DNA of 44,981 nt. Origin: Betaproteobacteria bacterium. GTDB taxonomy: Bacteria > Pseudomonadota > Gammaproteobacteria > Burkholderiales > Eutrophovitaceae. The notes under the pieces are model-generated. The model did not search any database. It was not told where the DNA came from and saw nothing but the letters and a program-made list of their open reading frames with translations. Position numbers and translations under genes: made by a program. Below, piece by piece: positions 1 to 9,600 of the stretch (within the stretch, counting starts at the first letter, position 1; each line of letters begins with the position of its first letter). Where the stretch lies: contig CP070775.1 of NCBI GenBank assembly GCA_020346185.1, positions 2,210,626 through 2,255,606 on the forward strand, written 5' to 3'.

Positions 1-374
1 TTACTGCCTGGCAGTTTCACTGTGACGACCTGCAATGCCACCTGCTCCTCTTCGCCCGCAAACAATCCGAAAAAATCACGCAGCGCAGCGTAGATCGTCT
101 TGATCAGCGGGAGTTTCAGCAGCAGCTTCTCGGTCAGCGCAAATAGCCGGCGCACGATGTAAGCTCGCATCAGTATGCCAACCGCAAAAATGATCAGTAC
201 ACCGACCGCCAGGCCCATGCCGACACGATAGGATTCCTCTGGAATAAGCCACTGCAGTGGCTTACCGAGAAAAGACTCAGCCGCGTTGAACAACCAGAAC
301 AGCAGATACGCTGTCGCCAGAACAGGTAGTACGGTCAACACGCCGGTGAGGAACATCCTGCCGATATACTTCAT
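1..374 (-). CDS. DUF502 family membrane protein (C-terminus cut by window edge)
   Basis: The first 124 codons of a leftward gene are visible; the C-terminus lies outside the window. The protein begins MKYIGRMFLTGVLTVLPVLA, a first membrane helix, followed by a second hydrophobic stretch (VGMGLAVGVLIIFAVGILM, about residues 52-70). The next segment, LLLKLPLIKTIYAALRDFFG, is the conserved core of the DUF502 family, which has two membrane helices near the N-terminus and a soluble remainder. The function of the family is unknown. The ATG at 374-372 is chosen because it starts directly at the first helix. DUF502 proteins are usually about 200 residues, so roughly a third is missing here. Assignment is from recalled family features, not a search. 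Confidence 0.82.
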   Translation of the reverse strand, partial: MKYIGRMFLTGVLTVLPVLATAYLLFWLFNAAESFLGKPLQWLIPEESYRVGMGLAVGVLIIFAVGILMRAYIVRRLFALTEKLLLKLPLIKTIYAALRDFFGLFAGEEEQVALQVVTVKLPGS

Positions 375-523
375 TCGACTACTCCGCTTATCGAGTGCGC
401 AAGACCTTATCGGACATAGCTCGCCGGCAACTCACACCCAGGCACGACTGAAGGAGCTAATGTCGGCAAGGACGCGCTGCTTCAGCAAGTAACCACGTAC
501 ATCGATTTAGTTCGAACATCACA

Positions 524-919
524 TCATTGCGTACATGGATAACTGCTCGACAGCGCACTGAACAGCAGGAGGTGTGCCTGTTGGATAAGTCGCTCCGGAT
601 GTGCCTCGAGATACCCCACGACAACCGGCACTGCCTGGTGATAACCAAATCCCTCCGGCGGGCAGAAGTACATGTCTTCCCCGCTGCGCCACGCTTGCCA
701 CCCATGCCCCCACAAGAAGCCCTCGACGAACCCGATGCATAACGTCGCATCCGCCCGCGCTGCGGCGTCAAGCTCGGCACCACCCATCAAGTCGGTTGCC
801 AGACGACAGGTATCCAGCAGCCGAGTGCCGTCCTCGCGCGCCAAGCCCCCGCCTGCCATTGCCAGTAATGACGGAAACGAGAAGCAAAGAAAAATTGCCA
901 AAATCCTTGACAAATTCAC
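524..919 (-). CDS. Rap1a/Tai immunity-like secreted protein
   Basis: Starting at the GTG at 919 the product is 131 residues with a signal peptide (NLSRILAIFLCFSFPSLLAMA) followed by a small domain. The domain shows the Rap1a/Tai pattern: an early Cys in LLDTCRLA, a CIGFVEGFLWG segment, an FCPPEGFG motif, a run ending YLEAHPERL, and a terminal SSYPC. Characterised members are periplasmic immunity proteins that neutralise type VI secretion amidase effectors, but many genomic copies are orphans of unknown role. No amidase or T6SS gene is visible here. The frame is open upstream to 1000, but the extra 27 residues do not look like part of a signal peptide. There is no strong ribosome site, so the start is uncertain; the family call is fairly good. 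Confidence 0.68.
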   Translation of the reverse strand: MNLSRILAIFLCFSFPSLLAMAGGGLAREDGTRLLDTCRLATDLMGGAELDAAARADATLCIGFVEGFLWGHGWQAWRSGEDMYFCPPEGFGYHQAVPVVVGYLEAHPERLIQQAHLLLFSALSSSYPCTQ

Positions 920-1034
920 TGGAAAAGGCTGAAAGTTATAAAAAATCAACGGTTGAGAAACAACTGCATGAAATGTGCTTGAGTCTGCAGCGAGAGCCAA
1001 AGGGAAAACTTTCTCAAGGGGGCCTTAACTCACA

Positions 1035-1121
1035 ATGTCGATGCTAGACGCATTTCTCCTCGGTGGATTTATTCTGCTCATCGTTCTGATCATTGTCAGA
1101 AATAAATCCAAATCCGGCTGA
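1035..1121 (+). CDS. Possible 28-aa single-helix membrane microprotein
   Basis: An ATG ORF of 28 codons ends in TGA. After MSMLDAF it encodes one continuous hydrophobic helix (LLGGFILLIVLIIV) and then a basic tail (RNKSKSG), the positive-inside arrangement of a small inner-membrane protein. A purine-rich AAGGGGG lies about 12 bases upstream, slightly far for a ribosome site. It sits between the divergent Rap1a-like gene and the convergent KDG kinase gene. No homologue is recognised; the call rests on composition only and may be chance. Confidence 0.33.
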   Translation: MSMLDAFLLGGFILLIVLIIVRNKSKSG

Positions 1122-1135
1122 TTGACGACACCATC

Positions 1136-2137
1136 TCATTGATTGTGGCTCGGGGTGGCCAGGCGGCTACGGGTTCCCACGAGTTCAATTATTTCACCTG
1201 ACTGCGGCAACGGGTCTACAGCACCGTAACCAGTGCAAGCCAGCGCAGCGGCAGCACATGCGTAGTCAACTGCGGCAGCGAGCGTGTCGTCTAAGCTCAG
1301 ACGCGTCATCAACGAACCCGCGAAACAATCTCCGGCGCCAGTAGCGTCTACCGCATTGACACGGAATCCGCTGGTCCTCTGCTTGACACCAGCCTCGCTA
1401 TGAATTGCGCCGTCGGCGCCAAGTTTGAGCACAACCACGCGAGCACCCTTCTCTTTGCACCAGTCAAGCACCAAATCGGGCTCGACGCCTCCAGTTAGCT
1501 TCTCGGCATCTTCGAGTGACAACAGGAAATAGTCTGCCAAAGGAAGGGTTTTCCCGATCAGTTCACGCGCATGCTCGATGCGCCACAACGCAGAACGTAC
1601 GTTGGCATCGAAAACGATGCGCGCACCAGCACTTCGCGCCAACTCGATCGCCGCGAACACCGCTTTGCGTGCGCTTTCACTGATCGCCTGAGTAATACCA
1701 GAGGTGAAAAAGAATTTTGTGTTCCGAAGAAGATGGACCGGCAGATCCTCAGCGCCGAAGCGGCTGGCGGCCGAGGCCTTGCGCAGGTAACTAAACGCGT
1801 GTCCGGACTGCGTGTGGTTGATGAAATAGACTCCGGTGTGCGCATGTGGGTCAACCTTGACTGCTGATGCGCCGATACCTTCCCGCTCCCAGAGTTGAAA
1901 CATCTGACGCCCGAATTCATCGTCGCCTACAGCGGTGACATAGGCCACACGCGCACCCTGCCGGGCCGCGGCAATGGCGCAGTTCATGGTGTCACCGCCA
2001 AACCCCTGCAAATATTCGCGCGCCTTTCCGGGAATCTGGCTGAACTCATACATCGGTTCCCCGAATGAGACGATATCAAACATCTTTCTTGTCGCAGCGG
2101 TTTGCTGCGTGATACCGCTTTGATCAGCGACAGTCAT
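1136..2137 (-). CDS. kdgK: 2-dehydro-3-deoxygluconokinase (PfkB/ribokinase family)
   Basis: This 333-residue sugar kinase phosphorylates 2-keto-3-deoxygluconate (KDG) to KDPG with ATP in the cytoplasm. It shows the PfkB N-terminal signature around residues 46-60 (GFGGDTMNCAIAAARQG) and the C-terminal anion-hole motif DATGAGD (264-270) with Asp270 as the presumed catalytic base. VSFGEPMYEF near the N-terminus and the SYLRKASAAS segment resemble KDG kinases. Its start codon overlaps the stop of the aldolase gene by one base (TAATG at 2139-2135), so the two are translationally coupled. Together they complete KDG to pyruvate plus glyceraldehyde-3-phosphate. About 18 residues precede the first strand, so an internal start is possible, but the coupling favours this one. 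Sugar specificity is inferred from the partner gene. Confidence 0.88.
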   Translation of the reverse strand: MTVADQSGITQQTAATRKMFDIVSFGEPMYEFSQIPGKAREYLQGFGGDTMNCAIAAARQGARVAYVTAVGDDEFGRQMFQLWEREGIGASAVKVDPHAHTGVYFINHTQSGHAFSYLRKASAASRFGAEDLPVHLLRNTKFFFTSGITQAISESARKAVFAAIELARSAGARIVFDANVRSALWRIEHARELIGKTLPLADYFLLSLEDAEKLTGGVEPDLVLDWCKEKGARVVVLKLGADGAIHSEAGVKQRTSGFRVNAVDATGAGDCFAGSLMTRLSLDDTLAAAVDYACAAAALACTGYGAVDPLPQSGEIIELVGTRSRLATPSHNQ

Positions 2138-2778
2138 TACGCCACGCCGGCGATTTGCAGGAAACGCTTTGCATGTGCGCTTGCCTTAGCGCGGTTCTTG
2201 GTTTGCAAAGCCTGGCGGTCGATGATGCTGCTACCTATGCCGACCATGCTCGCGCCCGCGTCGAAGTACGCATTCTTGTTTTCCGCATTGATGCCACCGG
2301 TTGGACAAAACGCGACCTCGGGAAACACGGCGTGCATCGCAGCAAGGTGGGACGGCCCTCCGCTGGAGGCGGGAAACAACTTCACTATATCGCTGCCTTT
2401 TTCGACTGCCGCAAGCACTTCAGAAGGCGTGAACGCGCCCAGCAGCGCTGCACACCCGGCGTCATGAGCAAGTTTCGTTACACCACTGACGATGCACGGT
2501 GAGACAAGAAAATCAGCACCTGCAGCAATACACTTACACGCCTGCGTAGTGTTGAGTACAGTTCCCGCACCAACCAGGAAAGATCCCGGAACCCTTGATC
2601 GCAGCTCCGAAATAAGGTCTGTCGCGTGCGGCGTAGTCAAGGTAATCTCGATACTGCCGAATCCCGCGTCGACCAGACAGTCAATCGCGAAGCGCGCTTC
2701 GGCCGAATCGTCGAACCGGAGAACAGGTACAACTTTACACGCAAGTAACCTTTGCTTTACAGATTCCGACTCACGCAT
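2137..2778 (-). CDS. eda: KDPG aldolase (2-dehydro-3-deoxy-phosphogluconate aldolase)
   Basis: This class I aldolase of 213 residues splits KDPG into pyruvate and glyceraldehyde-3-phosphate, the last step of the Entner-Doudoroff and hexuronate routes. The Schiff-base lysine is seen in IVKLFPAS (Lys133), the catalytic glutamate in SIEITLTTP (Glu44), and the phosphate-binding region in FCPTGGIN. The position that is Arg49 in the E. coli enzyme is Thr here, a variation I recall in other members. The ATG at 2778 is chosen because a longer start at 2814 would overlap the upstream gene by 28 bases. It is the first gene of a coupled pair with kdgK. No regulatory site was recognised upstream. Confidence 0.9.
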   Translation of the reverse strand: MRESESVKQRLLACKVVPVLRFDDSAEARFAIDCLVDAGFGSIEITLTTPHATDLISELRSRVPGSFLVGAGTVLNTTQACKCIAAGADFLVSPCIVSGVTKLAHDAGCAALLGAFTPSEVLAAVEKGSDIVKLFPASSGGPSHLAAMHAVFPEVAFCPTGGINAENKNAYFDAGASMVGIGSSIIDRQALQTKNRAKASAHAKRFLQIAGVA

Positions 2779-2786
2779 CAACTTGA

Positions 2787-3179
2787 TCAGTTCGCAGTGG
2801 GCACAGTCACGCAACGGGATTGCACACAGTCCGCATTCGGTTTCGGCAGAGCCTCACAGATGCCCACTCCGTCACTTTCGAGTATCAGCTCTTCGCGGAG
2901 CAGGTTGTATTCCGTGACCAGATTTCGAAGTTCGTCTCCAGTATTGTTCCATATCGAAAAAGCGACGTACTCCTCATGACCTCCGCACGGCCGTGCACCG
3001 AGACCAACAATGCGGCAATTGACAATATTCCTGCACCAACTGGCATCGACGATAACGGCAGCGATCTCCCCGCGCAGCCGCGCAGCTGCTTGTGCGTCGC
3101 TTTCCGCTGCAAACGCCACTGACAACCCGAAACCAACCGCCACCGCAAGGGTCACAGAACATGATATCCAGATTCGCAT
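2787..3179 (-). CDS. Secreted small cysteine-containing protein, function unknown
   Basis: A 130-residue protein with a clear signal peptide (MRIWISCSVTLAVAVGFGLSVAFA, cleavage near AFA-AES). The mature part has six cysteines in a repeated layout: CRNIVNC, then GLGARPCGGHEEYVAFS, then GICEALPKPNADC and SRC. The KPCGGP-like motif followed by a Tyr/Ser segment recurs in proteobacterial periplasmic proteins I recall only as hypothetical. Even spacing of cysteines suggests disulfides in the periplasm. The gene lies 8 bases upstream of eda on the same strand, so it may be co-transcribed, but it has no evident link to sugar catabolism. Confidence 0.72.
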   Translation of the reverse strand: MRIWISCSVTLAVAVGFGLSVAFAAESDAQAAARLRGEIAAVIVDASWCRNIVNCRIVGLGARPCGGHEEYVAFSIWNNTGDELRNLVTEYNLLREELILESDGVGICEALPKPNADCVQSRCVTVPTAN

Positions 3180-3281
3180 CCGTTCAGTTTACATCAGTGG
3201 CGACGTCGCTCAAAAAATGACCTCATGCTTGCTTGACACTGATACTATTTTTCCCAATGCAACAATCCAAGGGGTGACTCA

Positions 3282-3620
3282 ATGTCCTGGTTATGGCTAA
3301 AGGCGGTGCCTTGGGGCACCATCATTGCAAATGCCCCGACCATAGTCGAAGGGGCACGCAAGCTGCTTGATCGTCGCACGGCTGGTTCCGAACTGGTCAA
3401 CGAATCCTCGTCCGATCCCGCCTCGCTTGCGCAGCGCTTGCGCATCGTCGAGCTACGCCAGCAAGAGATGCTGGAAGTCATTGACCAACTGGCCAGCAGC
3501 AACGAACAACTGTCTGAAGCCGTAACTTATCTAAGAGCGCGCGCAAAGTTCAATTTTAGACTGTCGCTGGTGCTTGCCGTGGCAGTGGCGGTGCTGGTGG
3601 TGTACGGCGTGATGCCTTGA
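3282..3620 (+). CDS. Coiled-coil protein with C-terminal membrane anchor, function unknown
   Basis: A 112-residue protein not recognised as a named family. Residues 1-30 (MSWLWLKAVPWGTIIANAPT) are mildly hydrophobic, residues 47-88 form a predicted amphipathic coiled coil (LAQRLRIVELRQQEMLEVIDQL), and residues 92-110 make one membrane helix (LSLVLAVAVAVLVVYGVMP). The topology suggests a tail-anchored inner-membrane protein with a cytoplasmic helix bundle. It stands alone, convergent with the ribonucleotide reductase gene, and has no obvious operon partner. Helix composition and codon use look like a real gene. Confidence 0.62.
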   Translation: MSWLWLKAVPWGTIIANAPTIVEGARKLLDRRTAGSELVNESSSDPASLAQRLRIVELRQQEMLEVIDQLASSNEQLSEAVTYLRARAKFNFRLSLVLAVAVAVLVVYGVMP

Positions 3621-3709
3621 CTCGGACCTCGGGTAGCCAGGATCGCAGGTCGAATAATTCAAGGGTGGCCGTGCGCCATTACCCCGTCACGCGACCCTGA
3701 TTAATCGCA

Positions 3710-6550
3710 TCAACCGCAACTCCCCACTGCCCCGCAAGCAGTGCAAAACTCACAACCGTCTTTGGATATTACAGAAGAATTGCCGCACTCGCCGCACACT
3801 TTGCCGGTCGTCACATGGTAACCATGCGACTTGTCTGCTCCCGAATCCTCCGGGATTTCCAACACACCCATCTCACTGATTGGAAAACCTCGTTCATCGA
3901 GAACACCAAGCATCGCGTAACGGTGGATAACCAGGCCCGCGACATATGCCAGCGTACTTGGATAATTACGCTGTCGATTTTCCCGAGGCACGCGCGCCAT
4001 GAAGTCACCAAGCGGCTCCTCGTACGTGAGCAGCTTGCGCAACTTCATACCGATCCAGGCCGGATCAATGACGCGCATGTCGAGCGACAACAGCTTGCAT
4101 AGCCCATCCAGCGCACGCGGGTAGGTGCCAGCCAACCACATCGAATACGGACGACGCTGCCCACCGGGCAGAATCAGTTCCTTCAACATGAGCACGAAAT
4201 CGTCACCAGACCTGGCGTTGTAGACGTCTGCAGTCCATGACATCGTGCCGTCAGTACCCGTTTTCGGTTCTTTCTTGGCAAAAAGCGCATCGAATACAGG
4301 GGAAACACCCGCGCTCCTGTCCAGCACGCCGAGTTGCTCGAGCCGCCAGCGTACGATGCGGGCAAACGCAGCAACGACACTCGGGCATCGCTGCGGCCTG
4401 CCATCCGGCGGCATGGTACAGTCGAACGCGTCATCCCCGGCGGTTCGGGCCAGGATGTCCAGTTTGGTACGCAGCCACACCGAGTCCTTGGCGCGCATAT
4501 CCATCGACAATGTCTTGGCAACCGCACCGAGTCCCCGCGGTTGCTCGGCGCCATTGACCCAGACCTCAAAGGCATGCACCAAGTCGTCTTCAACATGGCC
4601 GACAAATATTGCAAACTTACCGAAAGGCGACTCAAGCATGTAGGTCCAGGCCGGGTTACCGGCCGGCAAATCGGGGCGTCCCGGCCAGCGCAGGCTCGAC
4701 AGTGCCGGTCGCGGCGTGACATCAATGCGGATCCGCCGGTCAGCGTCGCTGGTATCGAGATCATTCGGTTGTTGCTCGCGGTCCCCGACTGACAAGACGC
4801 TGCCCAGCACGCTGTTCGGCCGGTAGGTGGTGATGCCTTTCAGCCCTGCCCGCCATGCCTCGAGATAGAGGTCCTTGAAATCCTCGAACGGATAGTTTTC
4901 GGGGACGTTGACGGTCTTACTGATCGCCGAATCGATGTAGGGAGACACGGCTGCGACCATTCGCATATGGTCGAGTGCGGAAATCTCCAGTGCCGTGACG
5001 AACTGCAAAGGAATCGAGTGCATATCACCACCCAGGTGACGATACAGGCGCCAGGCATGGTCCTCTACATCGTAGACCTTGTGTGAGCCATCGGCTTCAC
5101 GTTTCCTACGTTGATAGGTCCAGGCATAGGGTGGTTCGATGCCGTTGGCCGCGTTATCAGCGAACGCCAGCGATATGGTTCCGGTCGGAGCCACCGAGAG
5201 CAAATGGCTGTTTCGCAGACCGTGGGCACGGATCTTCTCTTGCAAACTCTCGGGAAGACGCGAGGCAAAATGCGGTGCAGCCAAGTAGTGCTCGCAGTCG
5301 AACAAGGCAAAGCTGCCCTTCTCCTTCGCCAACTCCACCGACGTTGCGTAGCTCTGGTCACGCATATGTTCGGCAATCCTGGCAGCCATGCGCCGCGCTT
5401 CGGGTGTGTCATAACGCAAGCCGAGCATGATCAACACGTCGCCGAGCCCGGTGAATCCCAAACCGATGCGACGCTTCTTGCTCGCCTCTGCGGCCTGCTG
5501 CGGCAGCGGCCACACCGTGGCATCGAGCACGTTATCGAGCATTCTCACTGCCGGGCGAACAACGCGCGTCAGCGCTTCGAAGTCGAAGCGCGCATTCGGC
5601 GTATACGGCTCACTCACGAACAGCGTGAGATTGATGCTGCCCAGACAACAGCAGCCATATGCCGGCAAGGGCTGCTCGCCGCAAGGGTTGGTTGCCGCAA
5701 TCGACTCGCAGTAAGACAAGTTGTTATCGACGTTGACCCGGTCAATGAAGACCACGCCGGGTTCGGCATGATCATAGGTCGAGTCCATGATCTGCCCCCA
5801 CAGTTCACGTGCTTTGACGGTGCGATACACCCAGGTGCCGTCCTCGCGCTGCCTTGGCGGGTCGTCGCCCTCCTGTCGCGGCGGCATCTTGTGCACCAAT
5901 TCCCAGTCGCTGTCTGACTCGACAGCGCACATAAAATCATCGGTGATCGCCACGCTCATATTGAAGTTGCGGAGCGCTCCCTGGTCTTTGCCATGAATGA
6001 ATTCCTCAATATCGGGATGATCGCAGCGCAAGATGCCCATCTGGGCGCCACGCCGCGCACCCGCCGATTCCACCGTTTCGCAGCTCTGGTCGAACACCCG
6101 CATATACGACACCGGACCGCTTGCTGTGCTCTGGGTGCCGCGCACCAGAGCACCCTTGGGTCGGATCGCCGAAAAATCGTAGCCGACTCCTCCGCCCCGC
6201 CGCATGGTCTCGGCCGCTTCCATCAGCGCAACATAGATCCCCGGCTTGCCGTCAACTGTCTCAGATACCGAGTCGCCGACCGGCTGAACAAAGCAGTTGA
6301 TCAGAGTCGCTGCCAGGCCGGTTCCGGCGGCCGAGTTGATCCTCCCGCCGGGGATGAATCCGTTCTGCAACGCCTCCAGAAAGACCGGTTGCCACTTTGC
6401 CGGGTCTTTTTCGACCGCAGCGAGCGCCTTCGCGACACGGCGCCGCACGTCGTCGACGCTGCGTTCATCACCCTTGGCATACTTTTCCTCGAGAACGTCC
6501 AAGGAGACTTGCTGCAACGGCAGGGAAAGCCGGGTGTCATCGAGCTTCAT
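3710..6550 (-). CDS. nrdJ: Class II (adenosylcobalamin-dependent) ribonucleotide reductase
   Basis: The 946-residue enzyme reduces ribonucleotides to deoxyribonucleotides using adenosylcobalamin as radical source, so it needs no oxygen and no small subunit. Signature sites are [12 protein letters not shown] (substrate-side Cys), [17 protein letters not shown] (the N-x-C-x-E radical site) and [12 protein letters not shown]. After the barrel come two TSCPD-type domains: one beginning around [12 protein letters not shown] and a second around [14 protein letters not shown], each with an SLDMR-type core. A C-terminal zinc-ribbon-like tail, VCGECG...CEFCTACG, carries the reducible cysteines. The ATG at 6550 is preceded by GGAG at ideal spacing, better than the upstream in-frame start at 6598. 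The gene follows uvrA by 80 bases on the same strand. No cobalamin riboswitch was recognised in that gap. Confidence 0.93.
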   Translation of the reverse strand: MKLDDTRLSLPLQQVSLDVLEEKYAKGDERSVDDVRRRVAKALAAVEKDPAKWQPVFLEALQNGFIPGGRINSAAGTGLAATLINCFVQPVGDSVSETVDGKPGIYVALMEAAETMRRGGGVGYDFSAIRPKGALVRGTQSTASGPVSYMRVFDQSCETVESAGARRGAQMGILRCDHPDIEEFIHGKDQGALRNFNMSVAITDDFMCAVESDSDWELVHKMPPRQEGDDPPRQREDGTWVYRTVKARELWGQIMDSTYDHAEPGVVFIDRVNVDNNLSYCESIAATNPCGEQPLPAYGCCCLGSINLTLFVSEPYTPNARFDFEALTRVVRPAVRMLDNVLDATVWPLPQQAAEASKKRRIGLGFTGLGDVLIMLGLRYDTPEARRMAARIAEHMRDQSYATSVELAKEKGSFALFDCEHYLAAPHFASRLPESLQEKIRAHGLRNSHLLSVAPTGTISLAFADNAANGIEPPYAWTYQRRKREADGSHKVYDVEDHAWRLYRHLGGDMHSIPLQFVTALEISALDHMRMVAAVSPYIDSAISKTVNVPENYPFEDFKDLYLEAWRAGLKGITTYRPNSVLGSVLSVGDREQQPNDLDTSDADRRIRIDVTPRPALSSLRWPGRPDLPAGNPAWTYMLESPFGKFAIFVGHVEDDLVHAFEVWVNGAEQPRGLGAVAKTLSMDMRAKDSVWLRTKLDILARTAGDDAFDCTMPPDGRPQRCPSVVAAFARIVRWRLEQLGVLDRSAGVSPVFDALFAKKEPKTGTDGTMSWTADVYNARSGDDFVLMLKELILPGGQRRPYSMWLAGTYPRALDGLCKLLSLDMRVIDPAWIGMKLRKLLTYEEPLGDFMARVPRENRQRNYPSTLAYVAGLVIHRYAMLGVLDERGFPISEMGVLEIPEDSGADKSHGYHVTTGKVCGECGNSSVISKDGCEFCTACGAVGSCG

Positions 6551-6630
6551 ATTGACTCCGCAAACGACCACGACGCGGTCTCGCGCCTTGGCCGTCAAGG
6601 AAGAATATTGAATTTTTTATCTTACTCCCG

Positions 6631-9600
6631 TTAGTCGGCGTGCGCACCGGTCTCGGCTGATAGCTTCGTTGTGCCGCCAGGTCGGGTTCTGTGTGCGAGA
6701 AACTCTTGCAGCACCTTGCCGGTGTGTGAATTGCTCGTCGCAGCGACCTCTGGTGGGTTGCCTTGCACAACGACACTGCCGCCGTCGGCACCACCCTCTG
6801 GCCCAAGATCAACGATCCAGTCCGCGTTGGCCATCACGTCCAGATTGTGCTCGATCACAACTGCCGTATTATTGGCATCGACCAGGCGGTGCAGCACGTG
6901 GATCAGTTTTTCCACGTCGGCCATATGCAATCCGACCGTGGGTTCGTCGAGAACGTACAAAGTGTGAGGGAAGTCGGCTACACTGCGCGCCTGGCCGGCC
7001 GGCCGGACCTTTGCAAGCTCGGTTACCAATTTGATGCGCTGCGCCTCGCCGCCCGATAAGGTCGGACTCTGCTGTCCCAGAGTCAAATAACCAAGCCCGA
7101 CATCCTGCAGCAAACGCAACGCGTGGTGGATGTTGCTGTGAGCGGCAAAAAAACCAGTCGCTTCATCCACTGACATGGCCAGCACGTCGCCAATCGACTT
7201 GCCCTTGTATTTCACCGACAGCGTTTCCTGATCGAAGCGTGCACCGTTGCAGAACTCGCAAGTGACTTTGACGTCTGGCAAGAAGCTCATCCCGATTTTT
7301 CGTATCCCTTGACCATCACAGCCAGAACAGCGTCCTTTCGGGGTATTGAATGAAAAGCGTGCTGGGTCAAAACCACGCATGCGTGCATCCTGAGTGCCGG
7401 CAAACAGCTTTCGGATCGCGTCCCAGAAGCCGACATAGGTCGCCGGGCAGGAACGCGGCGTCTTGCCAATCGGAGTCTGGTCGACTTCGAGTACGCGTGT
7501 CACTGCTTGCCACCCGGTGAGCCCGTCGCAACCAGCCAGTTTCACAGCACCGTTGCGGGCACGCCGCTCGCTAACCAACCGCGCCGTGTTGTCGTGCAAA
7601 ACATCGCGGGCGAGCGTCGACTTGCCGCTGCCCGACACACCGGTGACGACAGTCAACCTGCCCTGCGGAAAACGAACGTTGACGCCGCGCAAATTGTGCA
7701 GTCTCGCTTTGCGCACTCGCAACGACGGAGTCGATGCCGTGACCTTCCGCCGCTGCTGTAGCGGGTGCATTAGAGGCTGGTTCAAAAAGCGGCCGGTCAC
7801 TGAATCGGCACATGCCATCAGTTGCTCAAGGCTGCCTTGGGCGATGAGCCGGCCACCGAAACGCCCTGCTCCAGGCCCGAGATCGACCAGATGATCGGCG
7901 CTGCGGATGGTGTCCTCGTCGTGTTCAACCACCAGCAAAGTGTTACCTTTACGCTCGAGCTTTCGCAGTGTATTGAGCAATAAGTGGTTGTCACGCGGAT
8001 GCAGCCCGATGGTCGGTTCATCGAGTATGTAACACACACCGCGCAGGTTCGATCCGAGTTGCGCGGCAAGACGGATGCGCTGCGCTTCGCCACCGGACAG
8101 ACTTGGCGCAGAGCGATCCAGTGTCAGGTAACCCAGGCCAACCTCGCACAAAAAGCCTAGGCGGCTTCGCAGCTCGGCGATCAGATCGCGCGCTATTTCC
8201 TGTTCCCGCCCCTGAAGCCGCACTTGCCCAAAGTGCCGTGTCAGATCTGTTACCGGCTGTGCACCATAGTCGGCAATACTGTGCCCTCCCCACTTGACCG
8301 CCAGCGCTGTCGCATTCAGTCGGCTGCCGTGACATTCAGCACAGCTTTCGTCGACTTCCAGCCAGTCAATCCATGAGTCGAGAACGTGATCCTCCGTACC
8401 ACTATTGGCTCGCTGTTCATCCCATTCGATGTCGGCGATCCTTAGCCCCGTGCCATAACAGGCTGGACACCAACCATGCCGTGAGTTGTACGAGAACAAT
8501 CGCGGGTCTGGTTCCGGGAAGCTGTTACCACAGGATAGACAGGCACGTTTGGTCGAGTACACTTTCTGCGTCATCGGCCCGCCCGACATCAACTGCTCGA
8601 GGGGCGATATTACGTGCACCACCCCTTTGCCGTGGTCCAGCGCACCGTGTAACGCTGTTCGCAGCGTGGCCTCGTCAGCAACACTGACACGCACATCGGC
8701 AACCGGCAATTCGATGTTGTGCTCGCGGAACCGATCAATGCGCGGGAAGGGCCGCGTCGGCAAGTAGTTGCCGTCAATGCGCAGGAAATCAAACCCTCTG
8801 TTGTGCGCCCAACGCGCCAGATCAGTGTAGACGCCTTTGCGATTGATAACGAGCGGTGCAAGAAGGCCAATGTGCTGCCCCCTATACTCGCGCAGAATCC
8901 GCGCCGCAATCGCCTCCTCACTTTGTGGTTCGATTGCCGCTTCGCAATCCGGGCAGTGCTGAATTCCCAGCTTCACAAATAACAAACGCAGGAAGTGATG
9001 AATTTCGGTTAGCGTTCCAACGGTACTCTTTCTGCCGCCACGGCTGGTGCGTTGTTCGATCGCCACCGTCGGCGGGATGCCGTGAATCGCATCCACATCC
9101 GGACGCGACGCCACTTGTACGAACTGCCGAGCGTAAGCATTTAGTGATTCGAGGTAACGGCGCTGCCCTTCCCCGAACACAATGTCAAAGGCAAGCGTTG
9201 ACTTGCCGCTTCCCGAGACTCCCGTAATTACAGTGAACTGTTTGCGGGGTAAGACGACATCGAGGTTCTGCAAATTATGCTCGCGCGCATTGCGAATGCG
9301 GATGAATTCGTCCAATGCCCGCGACACGCTATCCTCTTTTGCCTGCGCTGAAGACTGTGTCAGTTCTTCGAGCTGGCGTCCATACTCGACCAATGCGCGT
9401 CCGGTATGCGATGCAGCGTGTTGTTTGACCGCATCCGGTGTACCAACGCATACCACTGCACCGCCGCCCTCACCGCCTTCGGGTCCCAGGTCGATGATCC
9501 AGTCGGCTGCAGCGATGACATCGAGATTGTGCTCAATAATCACGAGCGAATGGCCAGCCTCCACCAGCTTTCGCAACGAACGAAGCAGCTTGGCGATATC

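Noticed and set aside
457-783. Overlapping short ORFs on both strands near the Rap1a-like gene
   Set aside because: Arg/Ser-rich or unpatterned translations typical of wrong frames; only the frame with signal peptide and Cys motifs is credible.
5111-5917. Long plus-strand ORF of 268 residues inside the ribonucleotide reductase gene
   Set aside because: It is the antisense shadow of nrdJ in high-GC DNA; its product has no family-like segments, while the minus strand carries all class II motifs.
6551-6630. Cobalamin riboswitch before the B12-dependent reductase
   Set aside because: The gap to uvrA is only 80 bases and holds no B12-box-like or complex fold that I can see.
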